Source of the DNA: a virus
Reading direction: 5' to 3' (one strand)
IMG/VR virus record: IMGVR_UViG_3300017593_000751
Location: 1-64,000 of that record
Length of the DNA stretch: 64,000 nt
The notes under the pieces were generated by a model that ran no database searches, was not told the origin of the DNA, and saw nothing but the letters and a program-made list of their open reading frames with translations. Positions 36,753 to 44,290 of the stretch are shown here, piece after piece; the stretch's first letter is position 1; the number at the start of each line of letters is the position of its first letter. The position numbers were made by a program, and so were the translations under genes.

Positions 36753-36755
36753 CCA

Positions 36756-36905
36756 ATGACCAGGCCAGCAAGGAACGGAAGCGGTCGCGGACGTGGCCAG
36801 CCCGGCGGAGGACGCCGGGGCAGGAACACCGGCCCATGCCGCCGAGGTGGCCCCGGCTACGGTCGAGGCGGCGGTCGTGGTAAGGGTACCGGAAGGCAAG
36901 GATAG
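36756..36905 (+). CDS. 49-residue RGG-box protein
   Basis: The ATG at 36756 has GGAGG ten bases before it. The peptide is about half glycine and arginine, with GSGRGRGQPGGGRRGRN and RRGGPGYGRGGGRGKGTGRQ. RGG-type sequences bind RNA or other nucleic acids in known proteins. It is immediately followed by copy C of the structured element. The function is unknown. Confidence 0.5.
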   Translation: MTRPARNGSGRGRGQPGGGRRGRNTGPCRRGGPGYGRGGGRGKGTGRQG

Positions 36906-36954
36906 GTATCATCCGAGGCCACGTGGCCTTTGCCCTGAACGCCTCGCCTGCGGG

Positions 36955-37080
36955 CGACGGCTAGGGGCAAGCCCGCCCGGATTGATTGACGTGGAAGAGT
37001 GCAGGGCGCGGCGGCGGGAGGAATCACCGACCGCCAAAACGCCCACGGGAACCGCCGAGGGGTAAGGCGGCGGGCGGGCA
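36955..37080 (+). ncRNA. Structured RNA-like element, copy C
   Basis: The outer stem GCCCGCCCG (36971-36979) pairs with CGGGCGGGC (37071-37079). The terminal hairpin is CCGCC-GAGGGGTAA-GGCGG (37052-37070). A 5' hairpin with TTGCCC/GGGCAA arms precedes it. The hairpin loop is nine bases with central GGGG, as in copies A, B and D. It lies in the gap before the gene at 37108. Confidence 0.65.
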
Positions 37081-37107
37081 AGGCAGGACGGAAAGGAGAC
37101 TACAAAA

Positions 37108-37566
37108 ATGACAAGAGTATCAGACTTCTTTAGATGGTGGCAGGCGCTTGACCAATGCCTGCCCGACGGTTGGTGTCTGAGGGCGGGCATCAATGGGGAC
37201 GACGGCCATTGGTTTTACACATGCTGCGCCAAGCCGCAATTGACTCGCCCTATCGCAACATGCGCTGGCAGCCCTGTTGAAGCGGCCAATAAGGCCGTCT
37301 GGGCGTCTCAACAGGAAGAAACTTGGTGGGAGGCACTCAGCCGCCTTTTCCCTGACGGATGGTGTATTTCAAGGTACATCACTTCACAAAACGACGTACT
37401 CTACGGATTCGCTGATTTCCGCTATTACCCGGCGCAGACCACCAGTGGCCGCACGCCCGCTGAGGCCATAATTGGCGCGATTGACGCGCGAATTGATGAG
37501 CTGAAACAAGAGAAGGAATGCCGGGAGGCCCGAGAGATTGCCAGGAAAATAGCTAGGTGGCTGTAA
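37108..37566 (+). CDS. Tandem two-module small protein
   Basis: This 152-residue protein has an internal repeat: WWQALDQCLPDGWCLRAGIN...SPVEAANKAVWAS and WWEALSRLFPDGWCISRYIT...TPAEAIIGAIDARI. Each unit is helix, strand pair, helix, like phage ABA-type domains. AAAGGAGACTAC precedes the ATG. The end is a basic coil. The function is unknown. Confidence 0.65.
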   Translation: MTRVSDFFRWWQALDQCLPDGWCLRAGINGDDGHWFYTCCAKPQLTRPIATCAGSPVEAANKAVWASQQEETWWEALSRLFPDGWCISRYITSQNDVLYGFADFRYYPAQTTSGRTPAEAIIGAIDARIDELKQEKECREAREIARKIARWL

Positions 37567-37655
37567 CCAAAGGCAACCCCGCCCGGACGTAAGGGAAGAG
37601 GCGGTTGCTAGCGCCGCGGGAGTCCCCGAGGGGTACGGGGACGGGCGGGAATGGG
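37565..37655 (+). ncRNA. Structured RNA-like element, copy D
   Basis: It begins AACCAAAGG as in copy A. The outer stem CCCGCCC (37578-37584) pairs with GGGCGGG (37643-37649). The terminal hairpin is GTCCCC-GAGGGGTAC-GGGGAC (37622-37642). It is shorter than the other copies but keeps the nine-base GGGG loop next to the outer stem. It lies before the gene at 37727. Confidence 0.65.
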
Positions 37656-37726
37656 CTGAATGGCCGGAGGTATAGACGATGGCGAGAGGCAGCCCAATGC
37701 ATCAATCTATTGAAAGGAGGACAGCA

Positions 37727-37942
37727 ATGCCTGATGTTCAAACGAACTTAGCCGTGGCCAAAGAGGGCCTTTCGCAGGCGTTATACAAAACGCACAAAGC
37801 ATCGGAATGGATGTCTGGAAGAGTGCGAAGCTATCGGGTCGCCCTTGACGCGGTGAGCGAGGCCTTCCGGGCAGCAGAAACAGCGATGATAGCTTTAGGC
37901 CAAGTTCGGAAAGTTTTGCAAACAGTGAGTAAGGATAAATAA
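37727..37942 (+). CDS. Small helical protein
   Basis: The ATG at 37727 follows GAAAGGAGGACAG, a strong site, and is preferred to upstream in-frame ATGs; 71 residues. It is almost entirely helical (LAVAKEGLSQALYKTHKASE, VSEAFRAAETAMIALGQVRK). The function is unknown. Confidence 0.6.
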   Translation: MPDVQTNLAVAKEGLSQALYKTHKASEWMSGRVRSYRVALDAVSEAFRAAETAMIALGQVRKVLQTVSKDK

Positions 37943-38247
37943 TGGCCAAAAGACCAAACACGCTGAATCTACTGGCCAAGCTAAGACGGGAGCACGAGTT
38001 TTGGGAGCTCTACCGCGTCTTTTCCCGTTACTTCTGCCGCATTTGGGAAAGTGGCCGCGTATTTAAAGGTCATGGCGATTTGATGGGCGAGGCGATTCAG
38101 GAGGCGTTGGAAGGGGTGAAATCCTGGCGGGGGTGCGCAGAACAATCAGGGAACTCGCGGCGCAAAACGGCGAAAACAGCTCGCCGAGCGGACCAACGGC
38201 GGTATGAGAAAACAAGGAAGGGGACGAAAACAAAGACGAAGGAGTAG
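37942..38247 (+). CDS. Small protein with hairpin/helix module and basic tail
   Basis: This 101-residue protein begins PNTLNLLAKLRREHEFWELY, then RYFCRIWESGRVFKGHGDL and GEAIQEALEGVKSW, a paralogue of the gene at 36516. The C-terminal 35 residues are rich in Arg and Lys. The start overlaps the previous stop. The function is unknown. Confidence 0.6.
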   Translation: MAKRPNTLNLLAKLRREHEFWELYRVFSRYFCRIWESGRVFKGHGDLMGEAIQEALEGVKSWRGCAEQSGNSRRKTAKTARRADQRRYEKTRKGTKTKTKE

Positions 38248-38250
38248 AAG

Positions 38251-38559
38251 ATGTCAGACAAAAACAAAGACCGCCAAATGACGGGCGAAGAAATGCTACG
38301 AGCGGTTGGTTGGGTCAAGCAATCGCAGGTAACTGAAAATCTGCATTGCGGTCAGCTTGCTTGCGAGTTTTGCCAAGGGCGAGGCTATGTGTACTCTATG
38401 CCGGATTCCGCCTACGAAGTCTTGGCAAAGGTGGCGGAGAGGTCTTGGGGCGACGCGGAGGTTTTATTGAACCGCCAGCGCTCCACTTCCGTTCTTGTTT
38501 GTCCTCGTTGTTTAGGCAAAGGGTGGACCAAGGCGGCGAAAATAGAGGAAAAGACATGA
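38251..38559 (+). CDS. DnaJ-type zinc-finger small protein
   Basis: This 102-residue protein has CEFCQGRGYVY and VCPRCLGKGW, two CxxCxGxG repeats as in the DnaJ zinc domain. AAGGAGTAG precedes the ATG. Such small proteins are common in phages; a similar one lies at 56947. The function is unknown. Confidence 0.65.
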   Translation: MSDKNKDRQMTGEEMLRAVGWVKQSQVTENLHCGQLACEFCQGRGYVYSMPDSAYEVLAKVAERSWGDAEVLLNRQRSTSVLVCPRCLGKGWTKAAKIEEKT

Positions 38560-38876
38560 AACCAATCCGCCAATGGTGCCAGGAAATCACGCGGTGGCGG
38601 GAACGGAAAGGTTTCCGAACCCCGCAATCGCTGGCCCCCGGCGAACGCGAGTTGATGCTGGGCAAGCTGATGCTGGTAGTTTCAGAACTGGCCGAGGCCG
38701 CCGAAGCCGTGCGGGACGGCGACCGCGCCAATTTCGCGGAGGAATTGGCGGATACGGCCATTAGGCTCTTTGATATTTGCGGGGCCTGCGAGATAGATTT
38801 GGAAACGGAGATTAAGGCCAAGATGAAGAAGAACGAATCCCGCCCGACAAGGCATGGGCGGGGGAGTGCTTTGTGA
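38556..38876 (+). CDS. MazG-like nucleotide pyrophosphohydrolase
   Basis: The start at 38556 follows GAGGAAAAG and overlaps the previous stop; 106 residues. It has LMLVVSELAEAAEAVRDGDR, NFAEELADTAIRLFDICGAC and KMKKNESRPTRHGRG, the ExxE...ExxD metal-binding helices and C-terminal motif of MazG/dUTPase-like all-alpha enzymes. It would hydrolyse nucleoside triphosphates and alter host stress signals or nucleotide pools. Confidence 0.8.
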   Translation: MKPIRQWCQEITRWRERKGFRTPQSLAPGERELMLGKLMLVVSELAEAAEAVRDGDRANFAEELADTAIRLFDICGACEIDLETEIKAKMKKNESRPTRHGRGSAL

Positions 38877-39979
38877 TGCTTGAAAGCCTATACATCCGAA
38901 ACTTCCAATCCCACGCTGATACTCTTGTTGAGTTCTCGCCCGGAGTAACGGTTATCGTAGGTTCTTCCAACGCGGGCAAGACCGCCATACTCCGCGCCCT
39001 GCGGTGGCTGGCGACCAATCGCCCCACCGGTCCCGGTATCGTTCGTAAAGGCAACGATGATAATTGCCGCGTCGTTCTTCGGTTGGATGACGGCACGAAG
39101 ATAGAACGCGCCCGCACGACGAAGAGTGCTGGCCATTATTCCTTGGTGCTCCCCGGCCGGAAGATGGTTCAATTTGAGGCCATGAAAGGGGCGGTTCCGG
39201 AGGCTGTGACTGATTCGCTGAACCTGGGCGAGTTGAACGTCCAGGCCCAAACCGCCGGGTTGTTCCTGGTATTGGACAGCCCCGGCAAGATAGCCCGGGC
39301 ATTGAACGATGCCGTGCATTTGGACGAGGCGGAGGCCGCCGCTTCGGCCGCTCAGGCCAGGGTTCGGCGATTGTCCGCCGAGAAGGCGGCGGAGCAAGGC
39401 CGGGCTGCGGAGCTGGACCGCGAGTTGGCCGTCTTCGCCAAGCTGCCTGATTATGAAGTTGGTGTGCGAAAGGCCGAAGAGCTAACTTCCCGCCTCCAAG
39501 AGCTAAAAACGAAGCTGGAAGGGCTGCGGGGATTGCTTCAAGACATCCGCGAGGTTTCCGAGGCCATTGAAAGAACGGCTCCGCCGAAAGAGCTGAGGCC
39601 CGCCGTGGCCAAGGCGGAGAAAGTAGCCGAAGCGCTTTTAGATAAGCTGGACCAATGGGGGGCGTTGGACGAGCTGACGGTAGAGATAAAGAGAGTTTGG
39701 ATAGAATTGACAAGAGCAACCCCGCCGAAAGGATTGGCGGAGGCTATTGATTCCGCGACCAAGCTGGACCGGGCCTTGTCCCGCCTGGACCGTGAAGCTC
39801 AAAGCATAAACAGCTTGCTGGACCAGCTGGCGAGAACGGAAGAAGTCCTGGATGACGCCAAGGACGCGGCGGAAAGCGCTCGTGATGAATATAATAAAGT
39901 GCGGGCGGAACTGACTCATTGCCCGACTTGTGGGCAAGAGCTGGACGCTGCGGCAAAGGAAAGGATGCTGGCGAAATGA
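38873..39979 (+). CDS. SbcC/Rad50/gp46-like ATPase, N-terminal half
   Basis: This 368-residue protein has Walker A GSSNAGKTAI (about 32-41), a Q-loop region ELNVQAQTAGLFLVLDSP, long coiled coils, and a zinc-hook CPTCG 14 residues before the end. It lacks the signature motif, Walker B and H-loop; these are in the gene at 41453. Together they would make one Rad50-type ATPase that works with the Mre11-like nuclease in DNA-end processing. The split falls at the hook tip. Confidence 0.85.
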   Translation: MMLESLYIRNFQSHADTLVEFSPGVTVIVGSSNAGKTAILRALRWLATNRPTGPGIVRKGNDDNCRVVLRLDDGTKIERARTTKSAGHYSLVLPGRKMVQFEAMKGAVPEAVTDSLNLGELNVQAQTAGLFLVLDSPGKIARALNDAVHLDEAEAAASAAQARVRRLSAEKAAEQGRAAELDRELAVFAKLPDYEVGVRKAEELTSRLQELKTKLEGLRGLLQDIREVSEAIERTAPPKELRPAVAKAEKVAEALLDKLDQWGALDELTVEIKRVWIELTRATPPKGLAEAIDSATKLDRALSRLDREAQSINSLLDQLARTEEVLDDAKDAAESARDEYNKVRAELTHCPTCGQELDAAAKERMLAK

Positions 39980-40974
39980 AGCTGCTTATCACAGGGGATT
40001 GGCACTTGAGAGCCTCTCGCCCGGAGAGGCGGACGGAAGAGGACTTCGCCGCCGTGTGCTTGGGCAAGGTGAATCAGGTCTTGGATATAGCGGAGAGGGA
40101 AGAGTGCAGATTGATAATTCAACCCGGCGACTTCTTCCACACGCCCAGACCAAGCGGAGAATTGGTGGTCGGGTTGATGGTATTGTTGAAACAACATGAT
40201 TTTCTCAGGCGGGCCGACCTATTGACAATACATGGCCAGCACGACTTGGCCTATCATTCAAAGGCCGCTCGTGAGAGTAGTATGTTGCGGATATTGGACG
40301 TCGGGGGGCTTTTGTGGCTTCTTGATTACCGGGAAGTGGACGAAAAGAAGGGCAATAATAATCTGATTGAAGATTTCACAGTGAGCACCGTAACGACGGA
40401 AGTATGCATCCGCGGCGCGGGTTGGGGGCAAGAACCCCCACCTCCGCCAGAAGAACATTACGATTGCAAGGTTCTAGTAGCCCACGCAATGGTGGGCGAC
40501 AAGAAGCTTTGGCCTAGCCAGGAATTGACCGGCCCCGCTGATTGGGTTCGGAAGCATCCCGGCTATGACCTTTATGTGTTGGGCGACTATCACTACCCTT
40601 TCATGGAGAAGGTAGGCGACGCGCTCGTAGTCAATGCTGGCGTCCTGATTCGTCAACAATACTCGGAGCGCGAATTGAATCACCGCCCTCAGGTGGTGGC
40701 GTACGATACGGAGACTCGAAAGACCAAGACGATATATCTGGACGTGGCCCCTGCGGAGAAGGCTTTCTCTCCGCCTTCGGCCAGGTCGGAAAAGGCCGAA
40801 CAGTTCGAAGAGTTCACGCGACGTTTGCAAGAACAGGGCAAGGTCGGCGTGGACTTCGAGAGCAACCTGCAAGCCTTCTTGGAGGCGTACGAAACCCCGC
40901 CAAAGGTCCGCGAGGCCGTCTGGCAGGCCGTGAAAGAGGCGAAAGAAACGAAGGAGACTAGACGTGGCGGATAG
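39976..40974 (+). CDS. SbcD/Mre11/gp47-like nuclease
   Basis: The start at 39976 overlaps the previous stop; 332 residues. Metallophosphoesterase motifs are GDWHL, QPGDFFH, IHGQHDL, VAHAM and LGDYHYP. A C-terminal helical region (AEQFEEFTRRLQEQGKVGVD) would bind the Rad50 coils. It lies between the two ATPase halves. Confidence 0.88.
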   Translation: MKLLITGDWHLRASRPERRTEEDFAAVCLGKVNQVLDIAEREECRLIIQPGDFFHTPRPSGELVVGLMVLLKQHDFLRRADLLTIHGQHDLAYHSKAARESSMLRILDVGGLLWLLDYREVDEKKGNNNLIEDFTVSTVTTEVCIRGAGWGQEPPPPPEEHYDCKVLVAHAMVGDKKLWPSQELTGPADWVRKHPGYDLYVLGDYHYPFMEKVGDALVVNAGVLIRQQYSERELNHRPQVVAYDTETRKTKTIYLDVAPAEKAFSPPSARSEKAEQFEEFTRRLQEQGKVGVDFESNLQAFLEAYETPPKVREAVWQAVKEAKETKETRRGG

Positions 40975-41251
40975 TGAGCAAAACGAGCTTAGAAAAGACC
41001 TAGCACGGGTCAAAGAGGCCAAGGCCAAGTTAGAAGAAGCTGAGCGGCGGGTGGAGCAATTGAAGGGCAAGCGGGCCGCATTGTTGGACCGTCTGAAGAA
41101 TGAGTTCGGCTTCTCCAATCCGGCCGAGGCGGAGGGCCGCGTAGAAGAGATGGAAGCAGAGATTATGGACTTGGAAGGACAGCTGAAGGACGAATTGGAA
41201 CGGATAGACGACCTGTTGAAAGAGATGGAGGAACAAATCGATGAGGCTTAG
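40964..41251 (+). CDS. Coiled-coil protein between split Rad50 halves
   Basis: This 95-residue protein starts with GTG after AAGGAGACTAGAC. It is nearly all heptad-like (LRKDLARVKEAKAKLEEAER, EGRVEEMEAEIMDLEGQL). Similar short coil proteins are found next to gp46/gp47 genes in other phages. It could supply part of the coiled coil. Confidence 0.6.
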   Translation: MADSEQNELRKDLARVKEAKAKLEEAERRVEQLKGKRAALLDRLKNEFGFSNPAEAEGRVEEMEAEIMDLEGQLKDELERIDDLLKEMEEQIDEA

Positions 41252-41453
41252 ATGTCCGAAGTGCGGTGAAACTAATATAGATGCTACTTTTACTTGGGGC
41301 GGGGAGTACGAATGCCCCAAATGTGGGGAGGAATGGCAAATTGATTTGGTGGAGCTGGCCGCTCAGGCCACAAGGGCCTTGGTAAATATAGACCATTCCT
41401 TGGTTCAATTGAACCGGAACCTGCAAGCCTTGTTGCGAAAAATTGACCACTGA
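41241..41453 (+). CDS. Zinc-ribbon plus coil protein between split Rad50 halves
   Basis: This 70-residue protein has RLRCPKCGETN and YECPKCGEEWQ, a CxxC...CxxC ribbon, and then a helix with hydrophobic heptads (SLVQLNRNLQALLRKI). GGAGGAAC precedes the ATG. Both flanking genes are tightly coupled. A role with the Mre11/Rad50 complex is inferred from position. Confidence 0.55.
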   Translation: MRLRCPKCGETNIDATFTWGGEYECPKCGEEWQIDLVELAAQATRALVNIDHSLVQLNRNLQALLRKIDH

Positions 41454-42082
41454 TGTCTGTTGAGCTAATATCTCGCGTGGAGGCCCACAAGACCAGATTG
41501 GCCGAGATGAAGGCCGTTTACGGTCGATTGAAGGCCATGCGGGGCGAGGCTGTCAAACGGGCTTCGGACTTGGCCCGTCAGGAGAAAGACGCTGAGGCCG
41601 CCCATTCCATCATCGTTGAGGTTTTGAGGGCCACTCAAGAAGAAACGGTAGGCTTGGTCAATGAGCTGGTCTCTTTGGCCTTGGCCGCCGTCTATGGGCC
41701 GGAATACTCTTTTGAGCTGGAGTTCTCCATCCGCCGCAACCAAAGCGAGGCCACTCCTTGGGTACTTCGGAACGGCGAAAGGTTCAGTCCGCGAGAAGAG
41801 GTCGGAGGCGGCATATTGGATATATGCTCTCTGGCCTTGAGGCTGGCCTTGTGGAGCCTGAAGGTTCCGCGGACCGCCCCTGTGTTCATTCTGGACGAAC
41901 CGGCCAAGTGGCTTTCGGCGGACAAGCAGGCAGCCTTCGGCAGGCTGCTGAAAGAAGTAAGTGAAAAGCTGGGGGTGCAAATCATCGTGGTTTCGCACTC
42001 TCGCGGTATAATAGAGTGTGGCGACAAGACGTATGAGGTCAGGATAGAAAAGGGAATCAGTCAAGTGGAGTTGGTCAAGTGA
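41453..42082 (+). CDS. SbcC/Rad50/gp46-like ATPase, C-terminal half
   Basis: This 209-residue protein begins with a coiled coil, then the ABC signature-like GGGILDICSLALRLA, Walker B PVFILDEPAKWLS and H-loop IVVSHSRG. It lacks Walker A and a zinc hook, which are in the gene at 38873. It ends with a beta strand as in Rad50 ATPase lobes. Confidence 0.85.
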   Translation: MSVELISRVEAHKTRLAEMKAVYGRLKAMRGEAVKRASDLARQEKDAEAAHSIIVEVLRATQEETVGLVNELVSLALAAVYGPEYSFELEFSIRRNQSEATPWVLRNGERFSPREEVGGGILDICSLALRLALWSLKVPRTAPVFILDEPAKWLSADKQAAFGRLLKEVSEKLGVQIIVVSHSRGIIECGDKTYEVRIEKGISQVELVK

Positions 42083-42099
42083 GCACAGGAGAAGGAAAC

Positions 42100-42447
42100 A
42101 TGAAGAAGGTCCAGATTTTAGCTGTTCTTTTGGTTCTGTTGCCAGTGTTGGCCGGTGGATGTGCTCAACCCCCTCCGGCGGTCAAGGCTGCCCTTTACAC
42201 GGCCCAGCTGTCTCTGGAGGCCACGGCCCAGGAGGCCGCAGCCGGCGAGAAGGGCATTTGGAAGGTGCCCGACGACGCGACGGTCGAGGAAAAGCTGGCC
42301 ATTCGAGAGCGGCAGGTGGTCGAATGTGTCAAGACGATGGAGCAGGCCAGCAAGAACCTCAAGGTTGTGGTCTCTTGGTTCCGACAAGACCACTCGGGCC
42401 TTTCCACAAACGACAGCTCTTTCAATTCTTCTGGCGGAGGGAGGTAA
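42100..42447 (+). CDS. Predicted lipoprotein
   Basis: The start at 42100 follows GGAGAAGGAAAC; 115 residues. The signal is MKKVQILAVLLVLLPVLAGGC with a lipobox LAGGC. The rest is helical (KAALYTAQLSLEATAQEAAA). It would be exported and lipid-anchored in the host envelope. The role (lysis, exclusion or other) is unknown. Confidence 0.7.
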   Translation: MKKVQILAVLLVLLPVLAGGCAQPPPAVKAALYTAQLSLEATAQEAAAGEKGIWKVPDDATVEEKLAIRERQVVECVKTMEQASKNLKVVVSWFRQDHSGLSTNDSSFNSSGGGR

Positions 42448-42449
42448 GG

Positions 42450-42535
42450 CGGCGGGCCGGCGGCGGGGCGGTCTTTGCTCCTTTCTCCCGCCCCGCCTGC
42501 CGGCCGGTTTGTCTTGGGAAAATGAAAACCAAAGG
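42450..42535 (+). terminator. Long GC-rich hairpin after the lipoprotein gene
   Basis: GGCCGGCGGCGGGGCGG (from 42457) pairs with CCGCCCCGCCTGCCGGCC, with a short pyrimidine loop (TCTTTGCTCCTTTCT), followed by GGTTTGTCTT. It could be a terminator or an mRNA-stabilising stem. The gap contains no gene. Confidence 0.45.
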
Positions 42536-42543
42536 AGATAGAC

Positions 42544-42927
42544 ATGGGCAAGAATAAGCTATCTTTGGAAGAAGTAGAGGAAAAGCTGTCCGAGACCGTG
42601 ACTCAATTGGTGGAGGACCATCTGGGCGAGGAAATGGCGGGCGTGCTTCAGCCTCTTATCCCGGCCGCTGTCCGGCTGGCTGCGGAAAAGGGAGTCGAGG
42701 CCGCCGTTGATGCTTTGCAAAATCTGGCCAGGGAAGACCCGTACTTGAGTTTCAGCGTACTGATTCAAGCGGCCACGCCGGAGCAGAGGCGGACGATTAT
42801 GGAGCAGGCCCGCGTGGCCGCCGTACAGGCTGTGGCCAGGCGATTGGGCTCGGAGGACCGGTTGTGGGAAGTTTTGGCAATAGCTTTAAAAGTGGCTGCT
42901 TCGCTGCTGGCCTTGTTGTTGGTCTAG
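42544..42927 (+). CDS. Tail-anchored membrane protein
   Basis: This 127-residue protein is helical and acidic at first (KLSLEEVEEKLSETVTQLVE), then Ala-rich, and ends with one transmembrane helix (LAIALKVAASLLALLLV). AAAGGAGATAGAC precedes the ATG. Its end overlaps the next gene by 64 bases in another frame. The function is unknown. Confidence 0.55.
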   Translation: MGKNKLSLEEVEEKLSETVTQLVEDHLGEEMAGVLQPLIPAAVRLAAEKGVEAAVDALQNLAREDPYLSFSVLIQAATPEQRRTIMEQARVAAVQAVARRLGSEDRLWEVLAIALKVAASLLALLLV

Positions 42928-43406
42928 TAGCTCTACTCGTTTTGGTAGGCTGTCGGCCCCAAACGGACGTAAAGGCAGATACGCACGTGGACGTGCAGCC
43001 TCCGCGTGTGGAGGTCAAGCCGGGCGCAATCACCGCCACCATGCCCGTGGAAGCTACGGCGTTCAAGCGGAACGAATCTTTGAACCAGGACCAGACCACC
43101 GGGGGCTGGGGCATAAACATCGGCAAGGTGGAGATAGACGGGCTGTCCCTGGCCCTGGTACTCCTATTGGCCGGTATTTGCCTTCTCTTGTATGGCAGGC
43201 ACAGAAAGGCGATGACCACGGTGGACATGTTCGTAAAGGCCGTTGAAGAGACCGTTGAAGAAAACGAAGAAAGCTCGCGGCTCCCGGAAAAGCTTCGCCT
43301 CATGGCCCTGAGCCGGGGCGTGGAAGGCTTCTTGCGTTCCCGCATCCGCAAGGTCCGCAAGGTCCGTAAGGCTGATAAGACTGACAAGAGAAAGGAAAGC
43401 AAATGA
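42864..43406 (+). CDS. Lipoprotein-like membrane protein, embedded start
   Basis: The GTG start at 42864 follows GGAGGACCGG inside the previous gene; 180 residues. The N-terminus has a signal ending LLVLVGC, a lipobox. A second hydrophobic segment is SLALVLLLAGICLLLYG, followed by a basic cytoplasm-like tail (RSRIRKVRKVRKADKTDKRK). This overlap of two membrane genes recalls lysis cassettes, but the order does not match Rz/Rz1. Confidence 0.6.
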   Translation: MGSFGNSFKSGCFAAGLVVGLVALLVLVGCRPQTDVKADTHVDVQPPRVEVKPGAITATMPVEATAFKRNESLNQDQTTGGWGINIGKVEIDGLSLALVLLLAGICLLLYGRHRKAMTTVDMFVKAVEETVEENEESSRLPEKLRLMALSRGVEGFLRSRIRKVRKVRKADKTDKRKESK

Positions 43407-44290
43407 AGGTTCTAGTAGCCGGACCATACGTGGGCGAATTGGGCTGGGAGCTGTTCAGCTGGCAGCCGATGGTCCGCCGCGTTTGGCTGGACAATAAGCC
43501 GGACAAAACCATCGTGTACACGCGCCCGGGCCGGCGGTTGTTCTATCGCTTCGCTGACGAAGTGCGAGACCAAAAGCTGCCCGACCACGAAGCTGAATGC
43601 CTAGCTTGGCACGACTTGGACAAGTATATGGATGAGTTTACCGGGGCTATCAGGGCCGTCCAGGAGCAGGCCAAACAGGAGTTCAAGGGCCACAACATAG
43701 TGTTCTTCGGCTATCCTGCCTTGAAACAGTTGAACCGGCCCTACTACGCCCAAGGCGCGCCGGACTTGCTGTACGGTGAGCAGAAGCGGGCGGAGGAATT
43801 GCTGGCCGAACATAATAACGTGGTGGTCCTGTGTGTGCGGGATAGGGCCATGAGTGATTATCGCAACTGGCCTTACGAAGAGTGGGCGGCACTGGGGCGG
43901 TATTTAGCCGCTGGCGGTTGGTCGGTGGTGTATCTGGGGCGAATCCGCGACATGGTGAGGTGGAATGTGTTGATGAGCGGGGTCTTGACTTCGCCCCAAC
44001 GCGAGGGAGTGGTCATAGACCTGACCAACCGAACCTCTTTAGACGATTGCTTGTCTGTGATGAGCAGGGCCAGGCTCGCGGTAGGCGGTTCTTCCGGCCT
44101 GCTTCACTTGGCCAGTCGATGCGGGCTGGACCATCTGGTTTGGGGTGCCCCTTCCGCCCGTTCTCGATACGCTGAAACCAACTGGTTCGGTGCCCACTTC
44201 AAGTTCTTGTCTGTGGGTTGGCAACCTAAGTGGGAAGATATAGCTTCCGAAGCGGAGCATTATCTGGAAAAAGGAGCCTTCCGGCCATGA
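43403..44290 (+). CDS. GT9-like glycosyltransferase
   Basis: This 295-residue protein has VGELGWELFSWQPMVR at the start, a central WPYEEWAALGRYLAAGGWSV, then RTSLDDCLSVMSRARLAVGG and SSGLLHLASRCGLDHLVWG, typical of heptosyltransferase-like GT-B enzymes. It is the first gene of a glycan operon and overlaps the previous stop (ATGA). The acceptor is unknown. Confidence 0.7.
   Translation: MKVLVAGPYVGELGWELFSWQPMVRRVWLDNKPDKTIVYTRPGRRLFYRFADEVRDQKLPDHEAECLAWHDLDKYMDEFTGAIRAVQEQAKQEFKGHNIVFFGYPALKQLNRPYYAQGAPDLLYGEQKRAEELLAEHNNVVVLCVRDRAMSDYRNWPYEEWAALGRYLAAGGWSVVYLGRIRDMVRWNVLMSGVLTSPQREGVVIDLTNRTSLDDCLSVMSRARLAVGGSSGLLHLASRCGLDHLVWGAPSARSRYAETNWFGAHFKFLSVGWQPKWEDIASEAEHYLEKGAFRP

Noticed and set aside
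42008-42013. TATAAT near the end of the Rad50 C-terminal half
   Set aside because: It lies inside a coding region and has no -35; it could act but there is no supporting evidence.
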